Positions 7,441 to 15,462 are shown, counted from the stretch's first letter. The stretch: DNA of 15,549 nucleotides from UMGS1532 sp045594795 (GCA_045594795.1 JAZNZF010000044.1:1-15549), one strand, 5' to 3'. Numbers and translations: made by a program. Notes: generated by a model from the sequence alone, not told the origin.

Positions 7441-8703
7441 CTACGACAATAGCAAAGCATAAAGCTTTACATAAGCATTTTTTTGGTTAGCTGGTATGGT
7501 TGGCATAATCTTTAAAATAATTTTTTTGCCATTTTCGAAATAACAAATTCTCTTTGTTACCCAATGATATTGCCACTCTATTTGCATATTATCAACCGAT
7601 TTTACCGTAGAGCAATTAAATGTACCATCATTATCGGGGGCCTTGTTATCATCTACAAACACGTCAAACGTACCGTCTACAAAGCCGTTTGAACGAGCGA
7701 TTAGTAAAAATGCGGTTTTACACTTATCGATTTCAACCACCATTGGCTTGAATTCGCCTGTTGGATTAGAGTGCGCGGCAAAACCTAAATACTTTTTAAA
7801 GGCAAAAGTACGTTCTTCTTTATCGGGAACAAACGAGCCCAATGTGGCAATGCGAACTCCCTTTATTTTACCCTCTAATATCTCCTTGATTCGTGCTATA
7901 TATGCGCCGTTATATATATTCCCTTCGGGGTGATACACTTCAGTTTTTAATGGACTATCTTCATCCATAATCACATCGATATTACAATAAATTTTTGATA
8001 AATAGTGGGTTATTAATACTGTTGCCAATGTATGCCCTACCATATTTGGATGCACCCCATCGTTAGTTAAATACTCCCATTTATTGTTTTTGCCAAAAGC
8101 ATCAAAGTAGGATAAGTGAGGTATATCATAATGTAACGATAACGGCTCGTGCATATATTGAGTGCCATGATGATATGCTTGGTCAAAGCTAAACAGAATA
8201 ACTGCAATATCCTTTTCTAAAAGTTTACGTATAATGCTTTCATAAGTGCCTTGCTTGTAGTTAGAACGATTATCATTACAGCACCAATCTAAAATAACCA
8301 AATCGGGATTATGTGGCAAAACGTCTTCAACAATGCGATGTGTACCATAAGGTGTATCGGTAGCGCCAATACCTGCGTTTACCATAGTTACCTTACTGCC
8401 ATATTTAGAAAACAAAGCTTCCCACCAATTTGTAAGTTGCTGAACATAACTAAAGGGCTTGCAGTTATGTTTAATTTTACTTTTAGGATTCGACTCGGCA
8501 TTACAATTACCACCTGCTGTTATTGAGCCACCAAAACAGCATAGTACAATATCCTCGCCGCGCATTGCCTTGCGCATAACATTAATTATTTTAGCACGAT
8601 TTCCAAGGTTAAAAACACCATTATCCAAATCATTTTCGGTAACTTTTACACCGCAAGAGCTAATAGTGCCCTCTTCAATTTTTGATAAATGTTCATTAAA
8701 CAT
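7441..8703 (-). CDS. SGNH/GDSL hydrolase, paralog 3 (no signal peptide)
   Basis: A 420-residue protein with all SGNH landmarks: FGGSITAGG (nucleophile Ser60), VNAGIGATDT (oxyanion Gly near 111-113), DWCCND (Asn143) and NDGVHPN (Asp215, His218). After the catalytic domain, from about residue 245, it shares a beta-rich C-terminal region with the two exported paralogs, ending in YALLLS. Unlike them it has no signal peptide or lipobox, so it is probably cytoplasmic. The start at 8703 is preferred over the longer frame opening at 8754, because AAAGG lies about 11 nt upstream and the upstream bases form a hairpin. SGNH enzymes cleave esters such as O-acetyl groups on glycans; the substrate here is unknown. 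It has no promoter of its own that I can see and is probably transcribed with the upstream paralog. Confidence 0.88.
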   Translation of the reverse strand: MFNEHLSKIEEGTISSCGVKVTENDLDNGVFNLGNRAKIINVMRKAMRGEDIVLCCFGGSITAGGNCNAESNPKSKIKHNCKPFSYVQQLTNWWEALFSKYGSKVTMVNAGIGATDTPYGTHRIVEDVLPHNPDLVILDWCCNDNRSNYKQGTYESIIRKLLEKDIAVILFSFDQAYHHGTQYMHEPLSLHYDIPHLSYFDAFGKNNKWEYLTNDGVHPNMVGHTLATVLITHYLSKIYCNIDVIMDEDSPLKTEVYHPEGNIYNGAYIARIKEILEGKIKGVRIATLGSFVPDKEERTFAFKKYLGFAAHSNPTGEFKPMVVEIDKCKTAFLLIARSNGFVDGTFDVFVDDNKAPDNDGTFNCSTVKSVDNMQIEWQYHWVTKRICYFENGKKIILKIMPTIPANQKNAYVKLYALLLS

Positions 8704-8724
8704 AATAACACTTGCCTTTAAATG

Positions 8725-8757
8725 ATATTGCCGCCGACAAATAGCCGACGGCAATAT
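8725..8757 (-). terminator. Hairpin between SGNH paralogs 2 and 3 (weak terminator or processing stem)
   Basis: The minus-strand RNA can form a 14-pair stem (two G-U), starting AUAUUGCCG and ending CGGCAAUAU, around a 5-nt loop. Only a CAUUU follows, not a real U tract. Read-through to paralog 3, whose AAAGG site lies just downstream, is therefore likely; the stem may limit or stabilise expression. Confidence 0.55.
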
Positions 8758-8766
8758 TTTAGTTTA

Positions 8767-11397
8767 TTATTTTGAAAGTAGTACACCGAAAAGTCTAACA
8801 AGCTTTTGTTTAGCACCCGACGCTTTATCATAAACGCCAAGCTCTGGTGTAATTTCAATAGTAATATTAGTAGGAGTTTCGTTATAACAAAGTCTGCCTG
8901 ATGCCCAATGGTACCGTGTTTCAGATTGAATGTTATCACTTGCACCTGCTATTGAGCATGAAAAACTATTATAATCATCAGCAACAGGGTTACCATTAAC
9001 CTTAACGCTGTAATTGCATTCGGTTATAGAATTAAATCTGTGCATTAATATAAATGCAGTTTTAACATTATTTGCCGTAATAACCATTGGTTCATATTCG
9101 CCCTCTGCGTTCTGGTACGCAGTATATGCGTTGTACTCTTTCATGCAAGATATAATGTTTGAGTAATCGTCTTTAGCATTATTACCGTAAATATATGGGG
9201 CCGAGTTTTCCTTTTGGAATGAGCCCAAATCAATACTTACACCCTCTACCTTACCTGCCAATATATCATCAATGGAAGCAGTATAGGTATGGCCATAATA
9301 ATTTGCTTCTGAATTAACGGTGTCTTCGGGAATTTCAGGAACAACATTATCAATAGAATCAATATTATAATGAACCTTGTTTAAATATCTTGTAATTAGC
9401 AAACCTGCAAGTGCATGACCAACATTATTTGGATGAACACCATCGTTAGATAAATATCGCCATTCATTTAATTCTTGGAATGCATTTTTGTAGGAAAAAT
9501 GAGGTAGGTCATAGAACTTAGAAATAGGCTCTTGCAAGGCTTGACCGCCGCCATTAGAATGACTTGCAAAACTGAAAATCATTACTGCTATATCTTCTTC
9601 TAAAAACTTTCTAACGCCATTCTCAAAGGTACCCTGCTTGTAAAGCAATGAGCCATCATTTAAAGCCCACTCGTAAACAACAAGGTCGGGTTTTTGGTCC
9701 GCAGCATTAATAACATCATCATACATGCGGTGAATAGCAAGGGGTGTATCTGTAGCACCTATACCTGCATTTACAAGGGTGATGTTAATATCAGGGAAGG
9801 TTTCTTCAAACCAGTGTAGCATATAATCACTATAGCTATCTTTGTTAAGCGTAGTGGTAATACCGCTTTCAGCTACGGGTCTGTCATGGGCATTACCCTC
9901 GGCAGTAATAGAACCACCAAACGTTGCAATAACTATATCTTCACCATTCTTTGCTTTTCTAATTACGTTTGCAAGAGCAGACTGGTCACCAACATTGAAG
10001 ATACCATTATCAAGCTCGGTAAAATCAAGGTCTACACCCGAAGCATTAATTAACTCTAACTCTTTATCGCGTGGATCGTGATATTGTGTTTTACCAAGAA
10101 TTTTAGCACAAACATCAACAACGTCAGTAACAGTAACAATTTCATCGCAGTTATAGTCGAATATACCGATGAACTTATCGTCATGATTGGTAGTAACAAG
10201 TTTATCGATAATAGCTGAAATATCAGTTACAGTAAACTCGCCTTCACCGGTAAAATCACCGGCTATTTTAATATTATATGTATCGGAAGTAGTCTCACCG
10301 TATTTTACATAAAGCTTATCACCAATAGCAAGCTTATGATTTAATGCAAGGCTACCCCCGGTTGCGTTTGTAATTTTTACAAGGTCAAGGTTAGAAAATC
10401 CGTCTTGTCTATTGATATCATCAACATAGCTATATACGGTTCTGCCAAAAGGAACATATACTTCGTTTCCATTAACAATACAGCTATTTGTAATTATAGC
10501 ATCACAAACATCTTCAGAAGAAACATTAACATCAACTGTTATATCGTCGGTAACTTTATCGAAGCAATAATATCCGTCGGTATCGGGTTCTACAGGCTCG
10601 CCATTATATGTAACTGTAGTAACTGCACCCGGAATGGTACCAATCTTTAGCTTAAGCGAATCACCCTTTTGAACCATATAAGTATTATCAAAAGAACCGT
10701 GAGTTTTAGGCGTTACAACAATATTATCGTTAACCGAGCTAATCTTTACCAAGCCTGAATTATCGTTAAGAATAATTTCAGCTGCCTCCATAACTAAGTA
10801 GTTATCGATATAAGAGCCATACTTGTATGAGCGAGTATTAGATTTAATATTCACCTTATTCGCCGAAGCAGTAAAACCAATACGAGTAGTAGCCCATCTA
10901 CCATCAACATTCACCATAGGTTCGTGAGTATACTCACTCAAATTGTTATTGAGGTAATGGAATGTCTTATGCATTGGAGCAAAGCTGAACGCATATGGGC
11001 CATAACCCGAAGATGTATCGTATGACATATAATCGTAAGAAAGAATATACTTCTTATCCACAGTTAATGGCTCTGCAAACATCGTAAAGGTTTCGCCATT
11101 CCAATCATATTTAACATTATTAGAACCAGCAGTGTTAGTGCTATAAGCCTTCCAAGTTTTAGTGGGAAACACAAAAGCCTTACCATAATTTTCGTCACCG
11201 GTATCGCCAATTTTAAAATCAGATTCCGGGAAACCGGTAACACCCTCAAAATCGTTATAAGCAACTGCGTACTCGGCATCAAAAACCGGAACAACTAATT
11301 GGTTAGCTACATTTGAATAATCGTCAGCACATACTTGATATGCAAAGGTGGTTACAAGCATACACAAAGCCACGAATAAAGATACTATTTTTTTCAT
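8767..11397 (-). CDS. Exported multidomain SGNH/GDSL hydrolase with dockerin-like repeats, paralog 2
   Basis: 876 residues. Signal peptide at 1-24 (MKKIVSLFVALCMLVTTFA...). Residues 35-210 look like a jelly-roll, carbohydrate-binding-like region (Trp/Tyr-rich, YNDFEGVTGFP, RWATTRIGF). Residues 210-295 are beta-repeat-like. Residues 379-434 hold two dockerin-like calcium repeats, GDFTGEGEFTVTDISAII and FDYNCDEIVTVTDVVDVC. The SGNH domain follows: FGGSITAE (Ser496), NAGIGATD, WALND (Asn580) and NDGVHPNN (Asp652, His655), then the C-terminal beta-rich region shared by all three paralogs. The ATG at 11397 is chosen because CCTCC (11406-11410, GGAGG on the coding strand) lies 8 nt away. It ends in two in-frame stops. 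A secreted glycan esterase is likely; the carbohydrate-binding call is inference. Confidence 0.85.
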   Translation of the reverse strand: MKKIVSLFVALCMLVTTFAYQVCADDYSNVANQLVVPVFDAEYAVAYNDFEGVTGFPESDFKIGDTGDENYGKAFVFPTKTWKAYSTNTAGSNNVKYDWNGETFTMFAEPLTVDKKYILSYDYMSYDTSSGYGPYAFSFAPMHKTFHYLNNNLSEYTHEPMVNVDGRWATTRIGFTASANKVNIKSNTRSYKYGSYIDNYLVMEAAEIILNDNSGLVKISSVNDNIVVTPKTHGSFDNTYMVQKGDSLKLKIGTIPGAVTTVTYNGEPVEPDTDGYYCFDKVTDDITVDVNVSSEDVCDAIITNSCIVNGNEVYVPFGRTVYSYVDDINRQDGFSNLDLVKITNATGGSLALNHKLAIGDKLYVKYGETTSDTYNIKIAGDFTGEGEFTVTDISAIIDKLVTTNHDDKFIGIFDYNCDEIVTVTDVVDVCAKILGKTQYHDPRDKELELINASGVDLDFTELDNGIFNVGDQSALANVIRKAKNGEDIVIATFGGSITAEGNAHDRPVAESGITTTLNKDSYSDYMLHWFEETFPDINITLVNAGIGATDTPLAIHRMYDDVINAADQKPDLVVYEWALNDGSLLYKQGTFENGVRKFLEEDIAVMIFSFASHSNGGGQALQEPISKFYDLPHFSYKNAFQELNEWRYLSNDGVHPNNVGHALAGLLITRYLNKVHYNIDSIDNVVPEIPEDTVNSEANYYGHTYTASIDDILAGKVEGVSIDLGSFQKENSAPYIYGNNAKDDYSNIISCMKEYNAYTAYQNAEGEYEPMVITANNVKTAFILMHRFNSITECNYSVKVNGNPVADDYNSFSCSIAGASDNIQSETRYHWASGRLCYNETPTNITIEITPELGVYDKASGAKQKLVRLFGVLLSK

Positions 11398-11427
11398 TAC
11401 AAACGCCTCCAACATATTTGTATTTTA

Positions 11428-11456
11428 ATTATATCATCTAACTAAATTCTTTTCAA
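11428..11456 (-). promoter_or_regulatory. Sigma-A promoter of SGNH paralog 2
   Basis: TTGAAA (11451-11456), 17-bp spacer, TATAAT (11428-11433) on the minus strand, about 30 bp from the ATG. It has the same boxes and the same spacer as the promoter of paralog 1 at 13291-13319, and was evidently duplicated with it. Confidence 0.75.
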
Positions 11457-11529
11457 TAATATATAACTAATATTTCGTATTTTTGTACAAATCATCTAAA
11501 CGCAGTTAGTTTTTTTGTGCAATAAAACA

Positions 11530-11561
11530 ACAGCTGGTGCTAATTTATTAGCACCAGCTGT
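11530..11561 (-). terminator. Intrinsic terminator after the lipid-kinase remnant
   Basis: ACAGCTGGTGCTAA (11530-11543) pairs perfectly with TTAGCACCAGCTGT (11548-11561) around TTTA. On the minus strand it is followed by TTGTTTTATT. It occupies the same position as the terminator behind the intact kinase gene (13392-13427), although the stem sequence has diverged. Confidence 0.85.
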
Positions 11562-11575
11562 CTTCGTACGCACAA

Positions 11576-11774
11576 TTATTTAATTAAGCAAATTAAATTG
11601 TGTAAATTTTGTATTATTATATTTTTTCGAGCCTTTCTCGTATTCACCTTCAAGACTCCACTCAACACCTTTGGGCATATGAGATTCAGCCTTATCACAG
11701 CTTTTAAAAACAAGCATTTTGTTATTATAGTTTTGTGAGGTTTAATCCACTATGAACTCGTTAAGCTCGGCAAT
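11576..11774 (-). pseudogene. Remnant of the 3' end of the diacylglycerol-kinase-family gene
   Basis: These 199 bp match the last 65 codons plus stop (198 bp, residues 230-294) of the intact kinase at 13441-14325, colinear end to end. Read on the minus strand: IAELNEFIVD, then an in-frame TAA, then TSQNYNNKMLVFKS, ...VEWSLEGEYEKGS, a 1-nt insertion at about 11629, then KNIIIQNLHNLICLIK and a stop at 11576-11578. The parent reads IAELNECIGALSTQNYSSKM and ends HNSICILK. It begins 13 bp after the stop of SGNH paralog 1. It has no start codon and cannot code for a working kinase. It is the footprint of a segmental duplication that also copied the SGNH gene. Confidence 0.93.
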
Positions 11775-11787
11775 TTTTTAATTTATA

Positions 11788-13260
11788 TTATTTTGAAAGT
11801 AGCACACCAAAAATTCTTACAAGCTTTTGTTTAGCACCCGACTCTTCATCATAAACGCCAAGCTCAGGTGTAATTTCAATAGTAATATTAGCAGGTGTTT
11901 CGATATAACAAAGTCTGCCTGATGCCCAATGATACCGCATTCCAGATATAATTTTATCACTTGCACCTGCTGCTGAGCAAGAAAAACTATCATAATCATC
12001 AGCAACCGGGTTACCATTAACCTTAACACTATAATCGCATTCGGTTATAGACTGAAATCTATGCATTAATATAAATGCAGTTTTAATATTATTTGCCGTA
12101 ATAACCATTGGATCGTATTTGCCCTCTGCGTTCTGGTACGCTGTATAAGCATAATACTCTCTGTTGCAAGATACAATGTTTGAGTAATCATTTCCTGCTT
12201 GATTACCGAAAACATATGGGGCCGAGTTTTCTTTTTCGAACGAGCCCAAATCAATACTTACTCCCTCTATCTTACCTGCCAATATATCCTCTATAGAAGC
12301 GGTAAAGGTTTCGCCATAATAATTAGCTTCAGAATTATAGGTATCTTCAGGAACCTTCGGAACAGCAGTATCAATAGAATCAATATTGTTATAAATTCCA
12401 CTTAAATATCTTGTAATAAGTAAGCCTGCAAGCGCATGACCAACATTATTTGGATGAAGACCATCGTTAGATAGATATTGCCATTCTTTTAATTTTTCGA
12501 AAGCATTTTTGTAAGAAAGATGCGGTATGTTATAGAACTTAGAAATAGGCTCTTGTAAAGATTGACCGCCACCATTAGAATGACTTGCAAAGCTGAAAAT
12601 CATTACTGCTATATCTTCTTCTAAAAGCTTTCTAACGCCATTCTCAAAGGTACCTTGCTTGTAAAGCAACGCACCATCATTTAAAGCCCACTCGTAAACA
12701 ACAAGGTCAGGTTTTTTATCTGTAGCGTTAATAACATCATCATACATACGGTGAATAGCAAGAGGTGTGTCGGTTGAACCTATACCTGCATTTACAAGAG
12801 TAATTTTAATGTTCGGAAAGGCCTCTTCAAACCAGTGTAGCATATAATCACTATAGCTATCTGTGTTAAGCGTAGTAGTAATACCGCTTTCAGCTACGGG
12901 GCTGTCATGGGCATTACCCTCGGCAGTAATAGAACCACCAAACGTTGCAATAACTATATCTTCACCATTCTTTGCTTTTCTAATTACGTTTGCGATAGCA
13001 GACTGGTCACCAGCATTAAAAACACCATTATCAAGGTCTTTATAGTCAAGATCTACACCTGAATTAGTTATAATTTCAGACTCAAAATCGCGTGTATCAA
13101 AACTTGCAACAACATCTGAGGGATTATCTTCTTGCTTGTTTCCACCAAAATAACCTTCGTTATTATCTCCGCTGTTAACCTCGCCTTTGGTACACCCTTG
13201 TAACGCGAAGGTGATTACAAGCATACACAATGCCACACAAAAAGATATTATTCTTTTCAT
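11788..13260 (-). CDS. SGNH/GDSL hydrolase lipoprotein, paralog 1
   Basis: 490 residues. The N-terminus MKRIISFCVALCMLVITFALQGC is a lipoprotein signal with Cys23 as the probable lipidation site (the lipobox LQGC has an unusual Gln at -2), so the enzyme is probably anchored outside the cell. A short polar linker (24-62) leads directly to the SGNH domain: FGGSITAE (Ser110), NAGIGSTDT, WALND (Asn194) and NDGLHPNN (Asp266, His269), then the shared C-terminal beta-rich region. It is very similar to paralog 2 over the whole catalytic and C-terminal parts but lacks the latter's large N-terminal insertion. CCTCC at 13269-13273 lies 8 nt from the ATG at 13260, which decides the start. A surface glycan esterase is likely, from family knowledge only. 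Confidence 0.88.
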   Translation of the reverse strand: MKRIISFCVALCMLVITFALQGCTKGEVNSGDNNEGYFGGNKQEDNPSDVVASFDTRDFESEIITNSGVDLDYKDLDNGVFNAGDQSAIANVIRKAKNGEDIVIATFGGSITAEGNAHDSPVAESGITTTLNTDSYSDYMLHWFEEAFPNIKITLVNAGIGSTDTPLAIHRMYDDVINATDKKPDLVVYEWALNDGALLYKQGTFENGVRKLLEEDIAVMIFSFASHSNGGGQSLQEPISKFYNIPHLSYKNAFEKLKEWQYLSNDGLHPNNVGHALAGLLITRYLSGIYNNIDSIDTAVPKVPEDTYNSEANYYGETFTASIEDILAGKIEGVSIDLGSFEKENSAPYVFGNQAGNDYSNIVSCNREYYAYTAYQNAEGKYDPMVITANNIKTAFILMHRFQSITECDYSVKVNGNPVADDYDSFSCSAAGASDKIISGMRYHWASGRLCYIETPANITIEITPELGVYDEESGAKQKLVRIFGVLLSK

Positions 13261-13290
13261 TACATAAACCTCCAATATTTTCATAATTTG

Positions 13291-13319
13291 ATTATATCAT
13301 TTAACGAATATCATTTCAA
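13291..13319 (-). promoter_or_regulatory. Sigma-A promoter of SGNH paralog 1
   Basis: TTGAAA (13314-13319), 17-bp spacer, TATAAT (13291-13296) on the minus strand, followed by a short leader and GGAGG. Boxes and spacing match the promoter of paralog 2. Confidence 0.75.
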
Positions 13320-13391
13320 TAAAGTATAATTAACATTAAATATTTTTGTATATATGCCCTAAAAGTCCCAATTTTTTTTGTGCAAAAAAAC

Positions 13392-13427
13392 AACAGATGG
13401 CAAAAGCAATATAGCACGCCATCTGTT
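13392..13427 (-). terminator. Intrinsic terminator of the E2-like / lipid-kinase operon
   Basis: AACAGATGGC (13392-13401) pairs with GCCATCTGTT (13418-13427) across a 16-nt loop. The minus strand continues TTGTTTTTTTG, a good U tract, just after the kinase stop at 13441. Confidence 0.85.
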
Positions 13428-13440
13428 TATTCAATATTCC

Positions 13441-14325
13441 CTACTTTAATATACAAATTGAATTGTGTAAATTTTGTATTATTATATTTTTTGAGCCTTT
13501 CTCGTATTCGCCGTCAAGACTCCATTCAACGTTTTTAGGCAGTTCGATTTCTGCTTTGGAATAGCTTTTAAAAACAAGCATTTTACTGCTATAATTTTGT
13601 GTAGATAATGCACCAATACACTCGTTTAACTCAGCAATGTTTTTTGGCGATTTTATAAGCAAAATTTCAAAAAGTCCATCGTTCATATCAACCACGTTTT
13701 TATCCAAGGTTAGCACACCGCCAAGCGAGGTTGAATTGCAAATTGCGCCAAATATATAATCATCTTCGAATGTTTCGTTATCGGCAGTAAGCTTTACGTG
13801 AATAGGCTTAATCTTGCCAATTTCAATAATACCGCTAAGAATATATGCCAAATGGCCTAAGGCGTTTTTAATATTTTGAGGAGTTGCATACGAGGCTTTG
13901 GTAAAGGCACCAAACGAAGCAACGTAGGTAAAAATTCTTCCGTTAAAACTGCAAGCATCAAAATAATTCTCGCTGCCGGATACAATGCTTTTAGCACAAG
14001 TTAATAAATTTTTAGGCAGCTTCAAGCTGTTAGCAAAATCGTTAGTGCTGCCTGCCGGAATATAGCCAATTTTAAGGTTTAAATTGTTAGACACTACACC
14101 CGATACCACTTCGTTAAAAGTACCGTCGCCACCAATACAAACAACCCTATCAAATTCACTACCTCGTTTTGAAACGACATCGTACGCTTCGCAGCTTTTT
14201 GAGGTAACGTGAATACTGCATTGCCAACCCGCGAGACAGAATATTTGAAGTATATCAGACAAAAAACGCTTACCTGCTTTTTGCCCAGAGTTTGGATTTA
14301 TAATAACAAGAGCTTTAGTTTGCAT
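13441..14325 (-). CDS. Diacylglycerol kinase / YegS-like lipid kinase family protein
   Basis: 294 residues from the ATG at 14325. This start is preferred over one ten codons upstream because AGGGTG lies about 6 nt before it and the conserved sequence starts at once (ALVIINPNSG). The catalytic domain shows PNSG (11-14), the nucleotide-binding GGDGTFNE (65-72) and PAGSTNDFA (90-98), which are the hallmarks of DAGK_cat. Family members phosphorylate diacylglycerol, undecaprenol or related lipids, often recycling lipids released during envelope synthesis. The lipid substrate cannot be read from sequence. It follows the E2-like gene by 66 nt and probably shares its transcript, ending at the terminator at 13392-13427. 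Its last 65 codons are duplicated as a dead copy at 11576-11774. Confidence 0.93.
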   Translation of the reverse strand: MQTKALVIINPNSGQKAGKRFLSDILQIFCLAGWQCSIHVTSKSCEAYDVVSKRGSEFDRVVCIGGDGTFNEVVSGVVSNNLNLKIGYIPAGSTNDFANSLKLPKNLLTCAKSIVSGSENYFDACSFNGRIFTYVASFGAFTKASYATPQNIKNALGHLAYILSGIIEIGKIKPIHVKLTADNETFEDDYIFGAICNSTSLGGVLTLDKNVVDMNDGLFEILLIKSPKNIAELNECIGALSTQNYSSKMLVFKSYSKAEIELPKNVEWSLDGEYEKGSKNIIIQNLHNSICILK

Positions 14326-14391
14326 ATAACACACCCTATTTAATGATACACACATTTATTAAACATTATGTGAACATTAGGTAAACAAATA

Positions 14392-15243
14392 TTATTTTAT
14401 ATCTTCAACAATACTTTCTGGCGGATTATCCAATACTTCGGGATTCTTAAATATGTTCTTTAAATATTTAAATGCAGAAGCATAATAATGGCCATCACAG
14501 ATACGCTCGTCGGTAACAACGTTAAAATCAATATAACGGTGCTTTGCAACAGTACCGTCCTTTTCAATGCTATACTCCTCGTATTTTGCACCGTAGGACA
14601 AGAACACAGGAAGATTACCAAAATCATAAAGATGATGGAAAACCGGAGGAATACCAAGCGAGCCCATAGAGGTGATAAAGAACGAGCCGTGGAAAGGACT
14701 GAGTTTAGTTAAAAATCTTGGTAACAAGCCAAAGTAATCAAGCGTTTTTAGAATATGCACAACGAATTTAAGCAAAATACCGGGAATAAATCGTAAAAAT
14801 TTTGCTGCAATATCAAAGTTGCTTTCTTCATCTGTCTTTTTATAATCGTCAACTAATTTGTTGAATATATGATAAACATCATCGGCTGTGCAGTCTGGCG
14901 TATAATCGGCATTAATACAGGTCTCGGGCGCATCAAGGCGCAAAGACTTCTTTATAGTCATTTGAATTTCGATACCGTTGCGCGCATATATCCTCTGCCC
15001 TCTAATAAAGCGGTTTATACCGGGGCGCTGAGAGACTGTACGAACATAGGCTGCCAAAAACAAATGTAACATACCAAAGCCTTTTAGACCTTCCGCGCGC
15101 TTTTTAAGTATGTATTTTTCTGCGGCCGTTATCTCAATTCTATCACTGAACAAGTTTGACGAGCCAGAGCGGTTCACCATAATAAATGGTGAAACAGCAT
15201 TCATTGAATCTATGGTTTTTAGTTTGCGACCTTCTTTAGCCAT
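14392..15243 (-). CDS. Stand-alone E2-acyltransferase-like protein (CAT fold) with altered active site
   Basis: 283 residues with no lipoyl or peripheral-subunit-binding domain. The C-terminal half resembles the catalytic domain of 2-oxo acid dehydrogenase E2 and chloramphenicol acetyltransferase: FFITSMGSLGIPPVFHHLYDF and PVFLSYGA recall the strand that lines the active site, and DERICDG (245-251) occupies the position of the catalytic HxxxDG. Here Glu246 replaces the His, so ordinary acyl transfer is doubtful. GAGG lies 7 nt before the ATG, and a promoter lies at 15280-15308. It heads an operon with the lipid kinase. The family call rests on recognised motifs, not a search; a condensation-domain-like or purely structural role is possible. 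Confidence 0.65.
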   Translation of the reverse strand: MAKEGRKLKTIDSMNAVSPFIMVNRSGSSNLFSDRIEITAAEKYILKKRAEGLKGFGMLHLFLAAYVRTVSQRPGINRFIRGQRIYARNGIEIQMTIKKSLRLDAPETCINADYTPDCTADDVYHIFNKLVDDYKKTDEESNFDIAAKFLRFIPGILLKFVVHILKTLDYFGLLPRFLTKLSPFHGSFFITSMGSLGIPPVFHHLYDFGNLPVFLSYGAKYEEYSIEKDGTVAKHRYIDFNVVTDERICDGHYYASAFKYLKNIFKNPEVLDNPPESIVEDIK

Positions 15244-15279
15244 AACTAAACCTCGTTTCTTAATAATTTATTAATAATT

Positions 15280-15308
15280 ATTATATTACAATTTACATAA
15301 AAAATCAA
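15280..15308 (-). promoter_or_regulatory. Sigma-A promoter of the E2-like / lipid-kinase operon
   Basis: TTGATT (15303-15308), 17-bp spacer, TATAAT (15280-15285) on the minus strand, about 37 bp upstream of the ATG at 15243. The 283-bp gap up to the tRNA otherwise shows only AT-rich sequence between the two divergent promoters. Confidence 0.6.
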
Positions 15309-15462
15309 TACACAATTCGACTCGGTTCCACAAATTACAACACGCAGCAACCTTAAAACTCCATATAATTTAAAGCTATGCAAAAGTACATAATAAAATA
15401 TCTTTGCACTCAATATTAAGAAGCATGAATAAAAAAAGTTTTCAAAAACCATCAATAATCTC

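Noticed and set aside
9842..10081. Plus-strand open frame, with a near-identical one at 12863-13045
   Set aside because: They lie antisense to the conserved SGNH domains of paralogs 2 and 1. Their similarity is only the shadow of the duplicated coding sequence, and they lack ribosome binding sites.
11397..11415. Longer starts for the exported SGNH proteins (six codons before 11397, eight before 13260)
   Set aside because: The GGAGG sites lie inside these extensions, and the shorter forms begin with well-formed signal peptides.
14869..15069. Plus-strand frames inside the E2-like gene
   Set aside because: Antisense shadows without ribosome binding sites or protein-like composition.
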